From NCBI GenBank assembly GCA_033439265.1, contig JAVTVX010000035.1, forward strand, positions 7,792,001 through 7,856,000: DNA of 64,000 nucleotides, written 5' to 3'. Under the pieces are notes generated by a model. It worked only from the letters and a program-made list of their open reading frames with translations. It was not told the origin of the DNA and made no database searches. This DNA comes from Dillenia suffruticosa (taxonomy: Eukaryota > Streptophyta > Magnoliopsida > Dilleniales > Dilleniaceae). Below are positions 25,458-37,034 of this stretch, piece after piece. The translations under genes and the position numbers were made by a program. How positions within the stretch are numbered: position 1 is the stretch's first letter; the number at the start of each line of letters is the position of its first letter.

Positions 25458-27046
25458 TTAATTTGCAGCGGTGCATTCGGGAGGAAATCCTTGTGGGAAT
25501 CTTTTTATGTCGGTGCAGTAATTGTAGATCATGTAATTGTTTTGGACCCATTTGAGTCTCTCCTGACTTGTTAAATCCAACTCTTGTGAGAACCAAGGCT
25601 TTGAACCACAGCCGGATTGTCCATTAACGATCGCACAAGCATCTGCATTGAAATTCCTATAGGAAGCAGTAAATGGGGCTTGGGCCCAATCTGTCTTGAT
25701 GAGCCCACCTCTTGTAGCCCAATCATCTGCACTCCATAGACTAGAATATAGCCTCATGGGCTGGTCTTTTGGGTAACCAACCCCAATTGATTCCATGTTC
25801 TTGAACACTCTAATTGGTGTCCCATCCACAGAGAATCTGCAAGCAACATGTTACTGATAATTCACTAATCTGACAATACTTTTTTTTTTTTCCAAAAATG
25901 GGTATGGCTTACATGATGCAATGGGGATTCCAGACGATGGAATAGGTGTGAAAATCTGTAGTAGGATCAAACCACAAGCGGAACTGTTGCTCTCTGTCAG
26001 CTTTGCCTTGGGTATACAAGTTTGTATGAACAGTATAAGGATCACCGCTCAAATTTCCCAGGAATTCAAAATCGATTTCGTCGTGGCTCGCTCCTCTTGA
26101 AGATAGCTGCCCAAATATCCAACTTCCTCAATATTAAACCCCCCACCATATTTCATTCTTCCCTCAAGTCCTAAGTTAATTTCGAAATTTTCTATTTTAA
26201 CAGATAACGAGTTACGAAATTTTGTTTTGAAGCCAAAAATAAAATTAAAAAAAAAATTATGAAAAATATTAAACACATTAAATAATAAAAATTTATTTAG
26301 GTTGAACTCTTCATTTTTTTTATAGTACTAAGATTGTCTGTCATTATTTCAAGGTGGATATTTCAGCAATTTTCCTCTCGATGCATAAGACAATCTAACT
26401 TGACTTCTAACTCTATGTTGGAACTATTACTCTTTGTTTGACTATATTTCTTTTTAATAAAAGAATAAATAGATTTGGTTTTCATATTTCTTGATATTTT
26501 AAAAGTAAATATTCAAATGATAATTTAAAATTTCATAGTTATGCTCATAGCGATAAAGAAGTCAATGACAATAACAATAACAATACATCATCAAATATAA
26601 ATTAATTAATAGGTTGTCAATTTTTCACCTTCTTGATCGAAGTGTAATTGAGAGGATAATCTCTAAATAAGTCAATATAAGTTTCAGATTAAATTAATCA
26701 GAATATAATTTTGAATATCAATCGATATAGTATAAAAAAAGTAATGACCGTTGGCAAAGAGCGAAATGAGGTAATGACTCACATAATATGCAGTGACAGT
26801 GCCAGCAGAGTTTCCAGGAACAAGCTTGAGCTGCATATCGATTTTGGCGAACAGGTATTCGCTTTTGGATTGGAAGCCAGAGCCACTGATTCTATCGAGG
26901 GACAGAATGAGAAGCTCACCATTGTTGAGTAGCTTAGCTCGGCTATCACCCCAAGCTATGTCAAAGTCCTGGACGAAGTTGCCCGCATAGGCAGCAATTA
27001 TGAAATAACTAAAAAGGAAACCCAAAAGAGAAGCAAAAGAAGCCAT
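25458..27046 (-). CDS. XTH: xyloglucan endotransglucosylase/hydrolase (XTH copy A)
   Basis: Exons 26783-27046, 25913-26106 and 25458-25836 encode 278 residues, typical for the family. It is a secreted GH16 enzyme that cuts and rejoins xyloglucan in the primary wall. Residues 1-21 form a hydrophobic signal peptide ending near AYAG. The catalytic motif [10 protein letters not shown] is intact, with nucleophile Glu98 and acid/base Glu102, followed by the N-glycosylation sequon NLS at 106. The C-terminal XET domain has the Cys pattern ending [18 protein letters not shown]. Intron 1 is phase 0 after AYY and intron 2 is phase 2 inside the Ile codon, as in all five copies. It is the most diverged of the array (SHDEID context, [15 protein letters not shown]). 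No clear TATA box is visible, but a motif shared with copy B lies about 130 bp upstream. Confidence 0.93.
26635..26748 (+). mobile_element. SINE 3' fragment in XTH-A intron 1
   Basis: AGATTAAATTAATCAGAATATAATTTTGAATATC and the terminal TATAAAAAAA resemble the 3' end of the element at 24.9-25.1 kb. The head is weak or missing. Confidence 0.45.
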
Positions 27047-27175
27047 TGTTGGAAGTCTTGAGATGGGAATGAGAGAAATCGGAGAGTCGAGTTAGATTTA
27101 AGAGTAGAGAGGGCTACTAGGAACCGGAAGTTTGCACTTAAAAATTGGTGACGAAAAAAAAATAGGAAAATCGAA

Positions 27176-27198
27176 AGAAAAGGGGTGTACACAGCTGG
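27176..27198 (-). promoter_or_regulatory. promoter motif shared by XTH copies A and B
   Basis: On the minus strand this reads CCAGCTGTGTACACCC followed by CTTTTCT. Copy B has CCAGCTGTTCACACCC and TTTTCT at 31207-31228. Both lie 130-150 bp before the start codon. The core CAGCTG is an E-box-type palindrome. Function inferred from conservation only. Confidence 0.5.
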
Positions 27199-27199
27199 C

Positions 27200-27998
27200 T
27201 GTGGTTTTTGGAATAGAATGTTGATGACAAATCAATTGCATTTTGTCGTGTGCATAATAAGTGACGTAAATCCTACCGTAAAATAATAATAATAATAATA
27301 AGTGACGTAAAAGGCAAAATATTTCGCAGCACCTGGATTTTACTACCTAGAGAGCGAATGATGAGAGAGAGAGAGAGAGAGAGAGAAGGGGGTGGGGGAG
27401 GTGTTTTCCACATGCCTTCGCCACCTCCGTCGTTAGATACGTTACCTCCACACGTTCTAAATAAAATTGTCCACCGCCTTTTCGGTTGCCACTGGAGTAA
27501 TTCCGTGCCACGACTCAAGAATGTCGGTAGCCATGCGGGATAGTTAGCAAATACGTGCTTTTCCATTACAACTTTTAATATTTGGAATTTAGAAATTTCT
27601 CCCTTTTATTTTAAATTGTCATAAATTTATTTATGACCTTATTAGTTTGTATGCCCATTACATTTTTTTTAGAGATAATACTAATTATTTAGAATTTAAA
27701 TTTGGGATAAAGAGAGATACCATTATCCCTTAACTACCCATGACTCCCCTATAATCTTATTATACTATCCCATTAACTTACGACAAATATTTTGGCAAAA
27801 AAATTGAGAGAAATTTTTTTCCGAGAAAAGTGTACGTTGTGTATTTTGTCGAGTGATAGATTGAGACGTATCGAGGATATTAAGAGAATTTTGAATAAAA
27901 AAAATTTCTGTTATTTGGATCACCGAATTTAAGATTGTGATGCTATGGATCTGTGGTAGTGGTTCATGTTACGTAATCACCATCTCAACCGGGCGATT
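27200..27998. other. intergenic with (AAT)n and (GA)n runs
   Basis: (AAT)n lies at about 27283-27301 and (GA)n at 27362-27387. A short frame after the GA run resembles an F-box only very weakly and is not called. Otherwise AT-rich. Confidence 0.5.
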
Positions 27999-28500
27999 TA
28001 TTCGAGAGTTCACAGTTACGGATTTTTGAAAATTTATATATCGAGATATTTATCCGAAAATTCTAGTCTATTTATTTTTTTTTCTGATTTTTTACACTTT
28101 TGCATGTTGAGAATAAATCTAATATTAGTATCATAATACATTTAGATATATTTAAAAAATTCAAAATTTTCTCAGGTATAAAGTGTGTAGATTAAAAATT
28201 TAGAGTTCAGATTATGAATGAGTTTCGTAAATCAAAAAATACAATGTGATTTGTTCAAGAGTTCAGAGTTACAAATTTTTTAAAATCTCCATATTGTGGT
28301 ATTTATCCAGAAATTTCGATCTATTTATTTTTTTTATGATTTTCCATGCTTTGGCATGTTGAGAATAAACCTAATAGTGATATCAAAATATGTTTAGATT
28401 TATTAGAAAAAAAATTTAGAATTTTTTTGCATAAAATGTGTAGGTTAAAAATTTAAGATTCCGATCACGAATGAATTTCGTGAATCTAAATATATCACAA
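27999..28500. repeat. two-copy direct tandem repeat, unit about 255 bp
   Basis: Copies start at TTCGAGAGTTCACAGTTACG (about 27999) and TTCAAGAGTTCAGAGTTACA (about 28256). Shared blocks include CTATTTATTTTTTT, GCATGTTGAGAATAAA and GTGTAG.TTAAAAATTTA. Scattered substitutions show it is not recent. Confidence 0.75.
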
Positions 28501-29985
28501 TATTACCTATGACCCAAGGGACATGAATACGATTTTTATTTTATTTTTAGAGCATATTTAAATCGTGAAACTATCATTTGAAATTCCAGTCATGATCAGT
28601 AACTCTGAATACAAAACCTTAGATTTGCCAAGTTAGAGACAAATTAATCTATGAAAATGCTCTAAAAATGCTCATCATATTCTGATATATAATTTCGATA
28701 ATATATTAATTATGTGATTTGGTCACTAAAATGTGATTTTCTCTGTTGGTCGTGAAGGGTCGCGATGGGGAATTTCAAATCGTGTTTAAGACATAATTTC
28801 TTCCAAAAATTAAGTTAAGAATAAATTGAATAAATTTCTATTTAAGATTTCCGCTAAAATCCATGCTTAAAATACAAAAAATGAATTTTCTGACAGTCAA
28901 GTCAAACAGACCCAATTGCAGACCCGTCAGACAAAAAAGACCGAACTTGGATCCAAGGCACGTGCACGTCACACGCACTAAGGTGGATGAGGAGGTTGTC
29001 ATCAACAAAATAAATAAGGAGATGTAAAGACTTCAATGCAACCTCATTACTATCTCCTCCAACTCCGATGAGAAAATAGACCAGGACAAACAAACCACTA
29101 AACCTTCAACACCTTAAGGCCACCGTACACCGATCACCGCATCTGAACCAAAAATGGAGCACAAAAGGTAGCAAAAAAACCAAAGGTTGCTTGGATTAAG
29201 CAAGCTCGGGACAGCACCACTCAAAAATATCCCAAGGGAACAATTACATTCAAACCATTTTCAATACACCATATACCTCATTCTCTGTCGACACCTTCCT
29301 CCCTTTTGCTGAGATCGTTGGCACACACCAACTATGATGACCATAATCCGACTCTTCAGCATTGCCTTAACGATGGTTCAAGCTAGATGAAGGAAGAGGG
29401 GAAGGGAGGAGAGGGGAGAAAATGAGGCTGCTGTGAGAGCTTCAAATTACTACTAATATGGAAACACGGGGCAAATAAGAAACTCTCAAAATCTTGTTGT
29501 CAAATTACTACTAATATGGTGAAAGGCCGGACGTTAACGATATATTTTTCATTCAATTAATTATGCTAAAAAATCAAGTTGAGAAACAATTAATCCCTGA
29601 TCACGCCCCAGAGTTAAACATCTTCACTAAATTTCCAATTTCTTTTCTGTTGGTTTAACTTATATTTGTTCCGCATTTAAAAATATATATATATCAAAGG
29701 CCCGGTTCCTCTTTTTCGGATGCACATTCATGTAAACAACTGTGAAAATTGAAATGCATAGACAGAGATTTTATGTTACACCTTGGAAATTGCTCTTCTT
29801 GCAAATTTTTGCTTCAGGAATTGTTCAAACTACATATTTCCTTATCTCCATAGGGAAAAAAATAATATTTAAAAATAATTATAAATTGACGGCATAATTT
29901 ATTTATTATTCAAAAATGACTGCAAATTACTATTCCAATAAAAATTTAAAGAATTTATAGTTGTAAAACAGAAAGGGGTTCCTCT
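28501..29985. other. intergenic, no gene seen
   Basis: Low coding signal. A perfect 20-bp direct repeat (TCAAATTACTACTAATATGG) occurs near 29443 and 29501. Nothing else recognised. Confidence 0.5.
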
Positions 29986-31055
29986 TTAGGAGGCAGTGGC
30001 GGTGCATTCGGGAGGGAGACGTTGTGGAAATCGCTTTTTATCAGTGCAGTAGTTGTAGATCATGTAATTCTTCTGCACCCATTTCATTCTGGCTTGACTT
30101 GTTGAATCCAACCCTTGTGAGAACCAAGATTTTGAACCACACCTTGATTTTCCGTTAAACACAACACAAGCATCTGCATTGAAGTTCCTGTATGAGGCGG
30201 TAAATGGGGCTTTGGTCCAATCTGTCTTCACTAGCCCACCCCTTGTGGCCCAATCATCTGCATTCCACAGGCTAGAGTATATCCTCATTGGCTGGCTTTT
30301 TGGGTATGGTACCCCTTTTGCTTCCAAGTTCTTGAACTCTCTAATAGGAGTCCCATCAACAGAGAATCTGAAATTAATTTGAATAAAACATGTTAGTTAA
30401 AATATACAAAACGTGGGCACAGACACATGCACAGGCACGGGACATTACAAGACACGGTAGCTAAGGCCTACATGATACGTTGAGGATTCCATAGAACGGA
30501 ATAGGTGTGAAAACCAGTAGTTGGATCAAACCACAAGTAGAATTGCTGCTCCCTATTGCCTTTGCCTTGGCTAAATACATTTGTGTGGAGAATATATGGA
30601 TCACCACTCAAATTTCCTAGAAATTCAAAGTCGATTTCGTCGTGAGTTGGTCCTTGTGATGACAACTGCAAAAAGAAAGAACACAACAATACTAATCAGC
30701 CTTGTTTAAGAAACAATCGTTTTTTCTTCTCTTTTCTCTGAATTGGAGACATGTGACATACATAGTATGTAGTGACTGTGCCAGCAGAGTTTCCGGGGAC
30801 AAGCTTCAGTTGTATATCAATCTTGCCAAAGAGATACTCATTTTTGGATTGGAAGCCAGAGCCGGAGGTTTTGTCAAGTGACAGTGTCAAAAGCTTGCCG
30901 TTGTTGAGTATCTTAGTTCGTCCGCCGCCCCAGGTGATGTCAAAGTCCTTGTAGAAGTTACCAGCAGAGGCAACCATCAGTGAGCTAATCACCAAAGTGA
31001 TTAGCAGAGCTACTGAAATAATAGTTGAAGACGACGAAGAAGAAGAAGAGGTCAT
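29986..31055 (-). CDS. XTH: xyloglucan endotransglucosylase/hydrolase (XTH copy B)
   Basis: Exons 30762-31055, 30472-30665 and 29986-30367 encode 289 residues. The start at 31055 was chosen because it precedes a Ser-rich stretch and the hydrophobic signal peptide ([18 protein letters not shown]). An upstream in-frame extension seen in the open frame would lie in the leader and promoter, above the TATA box at 31115-31123. The catalytic [10 protein letters not shown] is intact, with Glu108 and Glu112 and the NLS sequon at 116. The C-terminal Cys pattern is kept. Oddities: the usual TWGDGR is TWGGGR, and FPQGLPPEC is FPQRLPPEC. The second exon is nearly identical to that of copies C-E. Transcribed away from copy C across an 8-kb spacer. 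Confidence 0.93.
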
Positions 31056-31114
31056 GTTTGAAATGAGAAAATGTTTTGTTTTGCCTGAGTTGAAAATGGG
31101 CATACTCTTGTAAG

Positions 31115-31123
31115 ATTTATATA
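31115..31123 (-). promoter_or_regulatory. TATA box of XTH copy B
   Basis: TATATAAAT on the minus strand, 60-68 bp before the start codon. Confidence 0.7.
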
Positions 31124-31206
31124 GGGGTCGAGGTGGAGAGACAAGTGGGTGTTGTGTTGGGTGCGTCGAAGTATCATTTGGGCAAATAGTTGAAGGTGGT
31201 GAGGAG

Positions 31207-31228
31207 AGAAAAGGGTGTGAACAGCTGG
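31207..31228 (-). promoter_or_regulatory. promoter motif shared by XTH copies A and B
   Basis: Counterpart of 27176-27198 (CCAGCTGTTCACACCC, then TTTTCT), about 90 bp upstream of the TATA box. Confidence 0.5.
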
Positions 31229-31892
31229 ATGAACAACATGAGTCATAAAAAGTGTCCAAAGAGTACACAACACGGTTTATTCATGAGGAGCAGGACAATT
31301 GGGAGTTCCATTAGGCCGCTTCTACTTTTTCTCCACAGTGAGAGATTGGATAACTTTCTTGGGGTCTTTTAAGGTCCGCTATCTTTTTGTGTCAATTTGT
31401 GAGGCATAGATCAGCAAACTCATGCCAAGGGCGGCTCACCCTCACCATCATGCCCTATTGCCCATGATGTTAACCATGGTTACGTGCACTCAAAAGGCAC
31501 CAATATTTGAATAGATGCGATGTTCGTGTTTTGTCATGTGAGTATTTTTCTCTTCTTTGCCTTTTTTGATTCATCTTGTGAATAATAAAGATTTTGCAAT
31601 CCGAAATTTATAAATTTGAATTAGAAGACATAGGATTTTTAACTATTTACTATTTTGATAGAAATTTAATAACAAAATCACCATCTAGTTGGTTGAAACA
31701 TAGCTCTTCAAACTAATGGTCAATTAGTATAGGGGATGTGATGTTAGGTTTTTAACAAAATTTCAAATTTAACTGGCAATTTGGATATAAAATAGACAAC
31801 GTTAAGAGAGTAACCCCTAAATGGGTCATTGTAAGTTGTGTACCAGATTAGTTGAACATATAATTAAAAAAAAAAAATAGAGAAGTCATAGG

Positions 31893-31993
31893 TGGTCAAG
31901 GCCGCCAATGAGTTTTAGCTCAAAGGATATCAATCATTTTCTCTTGTAATAGACTTAATTTCGAGTCTCACTATAAAAAAAAATGGTCAAGGC
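31893..31993 (+). mobile_element. short tRNA-like SINE with target-site duplication
   Basis: About 81 bp (31903-31983) lie between copies of TGGTCAAGGC. The element has box-A-like TTAGCTCAAAGG, box-B-like TTTCGAGTCTC and a terminal TATAAAAAAAAAA. A second degenerate SINE-like tract with an A-tail ends just before it at about 31880. Confidence 0.7.
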
Positions 31994-32073
31994 GCAATTG
32001 CCACCTCCTTGATTGGACCAAAGCAGCACCCGAGTAAAACCACAAATTAAGGTCTCCCAACTTTTTGAGTTTA

Positions 32074-33532
32074 TGTAACAATCCTCTCTAGAGAAGGAAA
32101 AATGTATAGAGAAATAGAAAGAAGGAAAGAGAGAAAGAGAGAGAATTGAGAGATAAAAAGAGAAAGGCTATAGAGAGATAGAGAGGGAGAAAGAAAATAC
32201 AAGAGATAGAGTTTTCAATACACTTTCAATATATCCTATTATATGTTTTAAATACTACTATTTATATTAATTCTACTAAACATTTCATTTAACTACTAAC
32301 CAAATCTTGTTAACTATTAACTAATCTAACAATCACAATTAACCACTAACTATTCTTATTAATTATGATTAACTACTAATCATATGATTAGTAGTTGTTA
32401 CAATACTTCTCATCTTAAGGACATCCTTGTCCTCAATGATGGAACACCAAAAATTGAGATTTTGAATCCATGAATATTGAATCAAGGTTTGCATTTGTAT
32501 TGAAAGATAAGGTGATAAAAACGAACAATAGATATGAATTGAGTTGTAAGAAAAATAGTAGAAGAAAAATAAAGATAGAGAAGTTTGAGAGAAGCTTTTC
32601 TTAAACTTCTTGTTGGTGAAGAATTTTGTAAGATAAACAATAGAATCTCAATCTTTAGAGAGTTTGCCAAGAACCCACCATCAATTTCTTTCTTAGATAT
32701 GCTAGATTTTTCTTTTACCTTTCTTCACTAGGAGTAGGTGGTGAAGGATTCTACAAGATAAACAATGGAATCTCAATCTTTAGAGAGTTTGCCAAAAACC
32801 CACTATCAACTTCTTTCTTGGACAATTGAAAATTTTCTTTTAGTGAAAATTTGACTTCAATGAATCTCAAAATTTTAACTTTTAGAAAATTTGTCAAGAA
32901 ATTACTATTAATAGATTCTTTGTTAATCATTTGTTACCTTTTTTCCACCCTCAACATGTCTTCATTAGAAGTAGATAGAATGGATGACTCAAAAAATGTG
33001 TCAATACCTTGTCCATCATGCTTGTCTTTGTCTATCATCATCTTCATAAGGGTGTTGAATCTATCATTAAAAATTGTCATGAGTGTTTCCAATTTTTGGT
33101 CAAATTCAGCCGTACTTCATATCAATAAAAAATGACTTTTATGGATCTTGATTTTGATAGATTCATACCCGGTTTCCTCTACCATTATATAGTTAAGGAT
33201 TCGTAATCTTTGATACTAATTTATAACAATTTTCTCTAAAGAAGAAAAATGTATAGAAAGAGAGATAAAAAGAGAGAAAGAGAGAGAATTGAGAGATAAA
33301 GAGAGAAAGGCTATAGAGAGATAGAGAGGGAGAAAGAGAATACAAGAGAGAGAGTTTTCAATACATTTTCAATATATTCTATTACATGTTTTAGAGACTA
33401 CTATTTATACTAATTCTACTAAACATTTTATTTAACTACTAACCAAATTTTATTAACTACTAACTAATCTAACAATCACAATTAACCACTAACTATTATT
33501 AACTACTAATCATATAATTAGTATTTGTTACA
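32074..33532 (-). mobile_element. deleted Ty3/gypsy-like LTR retrotransposon
   Basis: Direct repeats 32074-32402 and 33222-33532 share most of their sequence, including AGAGAATTGAGAGATAAA and AACAATCACAATTAACCAC. They begin TGTAACAA (TATAACAA in the right copy) and end TTGTTACA. Next to the right LTR, read on the minus strand, is TTAGTATCAAAGATT, which resembles a tRNA-Met primer-binding site. Next to the left LTR the minus strand has ATTGAGGACAAGGATGTCC, as at Ty3/gypsy 3' ends. The roughly 820-bp interior has only a gag-start-like frame on the minus strand (FDQKLETLMTIFNDRFNTLM). No reverse transcriptase or integrase is present. Target duplications were not recognised. Confidence 0.82.
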
Positions 33533-35210
33533 ATTTCTTGGGTAGTCTCATGTATCATTTGTATCTAACTATCAAATGAGAGACGAGACTAAACCAATCA
33601 AAATAGTGTTTTAAACATCGTGTCAAAGTTAAATAAGTTAGACTAAAAATAAAAAAGTTAACGATATATATAATATATCAAATTTAAAAAATAAAAAAAT
33701 CGTATAAATTGGATATTGGAATCTCGTTTGATCATTTTTTTCTAAGTTCATTTTTTTAAAAATTAAAAAATTATGAATAATAACTCTTTGTATATCCTTT
33801 TATTATTATTATCACATTATCGCATTCTTCTCAAATAATAACATATTTTCCTAGTTTCACCTTATTTTATTATTTTTTTAATTTATTATTATTAAATAAT
33901 TATTTATTATTTATTATTTATTATATCAAAATAATCATAATACACTTCGCTGGTGCTGTTAATAAAACACTCAAAAAAAAGAGGCAACAAAGTAAAGTTC
34001 ATATAATAAGAGTTTGTAACAGGGCCAGGCCTTCAATGCTATCTCTAACTCTACGCCTGGACGAATCGAGGTGCCTGATTCTTGTCTGCGGTGTGGCTCT
34101 CTAGTACATTGTAATGGGCATCCATACGCACCCTTCTGAATTTTTGATTCTCTGTCAAATCTGATTTGTTTAAATTTGAAGGGGAATTGATGATCTGGGG
34201 TCGAATTTGGGCATTTTCAATTTGGGTACCAACTGTTCGACATAATACCTCAGAGAGATGTCGCCTTTGACCCTTCGAATATGTTGCTCTCTTAAAAAAA
34301 AATGGAGGATTATTCCACCAAAGAAGAAAAGGCTCTGTGGTTGTCAGAGTTGGTGAATGTGGAGGAGCGAAATTATTGAAACGCAATCAGAGCACAAGGA
34401 CAAGCCTTCTCTTTTTGATATTCTATTTTGCTCTTTTTTTGCTCTGAAAATCTTTCTTACAGCTTCGATCATTAATTAATCAAATGGTTCTGCACCAAAA
34501 TGGCTTAGTCTCCCAAGGCTATTTCAGGCCAGCTATGGCGGATAGAGATATAAATAGCCTATAACCAGGCAAACAATTTGCTGATTATGATTTCCCAAAT
34601 AGGTTCCATTCCATATCATCAACAGACAGGGAGCGTGTGTATATGTGTATCTGTTTGGGAACTATTTTTAGTTGTCGCTATTGTTTATATTTTTAGGCAA
34701 ATAGGGTAAGGGTGTTTCTGACTCTGAGAATTATGTCTACGTGTGTATAAAAAAATCAGTTTTGTTATTTTTTGTAGGTCGATGCAAACCCACGGTCCCA
34801 ACATGACACCATGATTGATTTTGCACCAAAGGGCTGGACTGCCAATTTGCTCCTAATTAAGCCACATTGAGCCTCAATTTTGGGCAATTTCTAACATTTT
34901 ACTATTAATACATGCTAAACATAACTTTTTAAAACTCACATATTTGTTGGATTGTCACATTAAAAAAAATGCCAATAGAAATTTCCACCGTCTCCCAGGG
35001 TTAGGCTAGTAACTTAGTTGCTGTTAGAAATTTGGAAGAGGAAATTGATAGGAAGGACGTGAAGGTGCAGAAGTACGTGCAGGTGGATGTAGGTGGGTGG
35101 GTGTTCTCCCCCTTAGGTTTTGCGGTGGCAAAAACCTTAACCCAACCAATTCTGTTCAAGAGCAAAGTCCAAAAAATGTGCCAATTGGGCTCGAAGGATT
35201 TGGGTCAAGT
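33533..35210. other. intergenic, unassigned
   Basis: The left half is very AT-rich. A minus-strand frame at 34051-34386 (111 residues, starting MRFNNFAPPHSPTL) has no recognised domain and is not called as a gene. I see nothing else. Confidence 0.45.
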
Positions 35211-35214
35211 AAAG

Positions 35215-35590
35215 AACTTATAGAGCGAAACAGGGATAAAAACACCGACCCTTCAAAATTAAGACCGGTTTGTGTTTAAGGAATTTAAACCTTAAATGGC
35301 CCGGCCCAAACAACAACAACAGTAATAATAGAAATAATTTTGATTATTTCCCCCACCACCCACCCAACGTTCTTCCCTCCTTTCAACAAATTGTTTGCCT
35401 TGCAATGGGCTATTTATACAATGGAACTTATAGAGTGAGACTTGGGTAAAAACACAAGACCCTTTCAAAATTCACGCCGATTTGGGTGTAACGAATTTAA
35501 ACCTTAAATGACACGGCCCAAACAACAACAACAATAATACTAGAAATAATTTTGATTATTTTTTTTATGTTTTTCCCTTCTTTCAATTGA
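35215..35590. repeat. direct tandem duplication, offset about 212 bp
   Basis: AACTTATAGAGCGAAACAGG at 35215 and AACTTATAGAGTGAGACTTG at 35427 start two copies. Both go on through GAATTTAAACCTTAAATG, CAACAACAACA and GAAATAATTTTGATTATT. Confidence 0.8.
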
Positions 35591-35607
35591 TTAGTCAAGG
35601 GTATGAC

Positions 35608-36243
35608 TGTTAGTTTTTTTTTTTTTTTTTTAAATCACTGTAGCAACATGATTTCAACTGGTTGAACAAAGGCATGCCAACTTGGTTTTCCTATTTGTAA
35701 CAAAAAAAAAAAAAAAAAAAAAAAAACCCTTGTTATTCCTATATGAGGACCTCCATTTTAGCTGTCACAAGCTCACGACAAAAGCCAGAAAATACTAATT
35801 AATGGTTGGGATTCTTTCCGAATTTATGTAATTAATCTTGAGAATGAAAAGCAAAAATAAATAAATAAAGCAACATATTTAACAATGACGATTGCTGTTA
35901 TTATTCAGGATGTTTGGATGGTTTTTTTTTTTTTTTTAGAATACAGATATGCTCTCTTGCAATTCTCTAAGATAAAGGAGAAAGCAGAGATGAGAGAGAT
36001 GTAATCCAACATGTCTCTAAATGTAATCCACAAAAAAAAAAAAAAAAAAAAAAAAAAAAGATGAGAGAGAAACCCGTGGGGAAGGAGAGAAGAGACAAAA
36101 GCATGCTGAAGCAGAGAGGAGACAAAAAGAAGAGAGATGACGGGGAAGAGATTATGTTTTCTTTTAAGTGCACTCACGTCTTTTCACTGAAAAAATTCAT
36201 TAACCTTAAATATAAAAACCAAAGATTTTTTTTTTTTTTTTTT
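35608..36243. repeat. cluster of long poly(T) and poly(A) tracts
   Basis: T-runs lie at about 35608-35631, 35922-35938 and 36224-36243, and A-runs at about 35701-35726 and 36031-36059. Alternating orientation suggests several nested retroposon tails, but no element bodies are recognised. Confidence 0.6.
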
Positions 36244-36804
36244 ATTGTAACTTGAAGGACAGACTATCTCAAATATTATATATTATTTTTGTTATAAACT
36301 GAGTTGAAATCTAATCATAAATCTCAGTAAAATCTATTCCGATCAAATTCTAAAATTAAAATAAAACGACAAAAAATGTCAATTTACCTTACATTTTTCT
36401 ACGATAAACTTCAAAATCGGAATCAAAATATTATGTTAGTGATAAATCTTTATAAAATTAAATTAGAAATGAATCGGATAAAACCTTATATGATGTGCCA
36501 CGAAATCTTATCAGACACCCAACCGCTTGTCGCCCAGTAGCCCAAATAGCCCAAAACACGATAATTTACATCTATTATATTTTGATGTTAATAATATAAG
36601 TGTCATCGTTGAAAAGTCGATTTAATGAGATAAAATATTAAATTTTTTAATGAAATCTCGAATTCAAAATTTAAAATTAAAAAATACTATATCGAAAGAG
36701 TGGCCATCTAAATAAAATCTCATAAATATTTAAATTAAATTAATTAAATTATAATTTTTAATATTAATAATAAAAAATATATATAACAACAATAAGCACT
36801 AACA

Positions 36805-37030
36805 TATGTGCCTGCCTATTGACCCACGCGGTGCCTTTCTATTTCAACGTTGTGCTTTTATTCGGCTGGCTTTCATTACTGGGTGTGATAGACTAGAATG
36901 CCCATGCACCATCACCACCACTGCCAACTCTGCAGTTTCCTCCCAGAGTTGGCCCACCAAACCAAACAAAACCCATTTGAAAATTTTCAAAAATAATAAG
37001 AAGGAGAAGAAATTGGTGCTGCCTGTTTGA
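36805..37030 (+). pseudogene. duplicated relic of the XTH copy C promoter
   Basis: It aligns with about 38815-39030, upstream of copy C: GACCC..GGTGCCTTTCTA.TTTCA, then a GCAC-rich block with CAACTC, TTTCCTCCCAGAGTTGGCCC against TTTCCTTCCCAGATTGATCC, and finally an AATAAGAA..A block before CTGC. No XTH exon follows. It is a non-coding leftover of a duplication. Confidence 0.55.
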
Positions 37031-37034
37031 GTTA

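Noticed and set aside
27416..27566. Possible F-box start (LPPHVLNKIVHRL) on plus after the GA run
   Set aside because: Too short, no downstream continuation, and the minus strand is equally open. Not supportable as a gene.
30696..31268. Longer XTH-B open frame starting upstream of 31055
   Set aside because: It includes the TATA box and leader. The internal Met at 31055 gives a proper signal peptide.
32851..33135. 94-residue plus-strand frame
   Set aside because: It is the antisense of the gag-like remnant of the LTR element.
34051..34386. 111-residue minus-strand frame
   Set aside because: No domain, no splice context, no neighbour logic. Likely chance.
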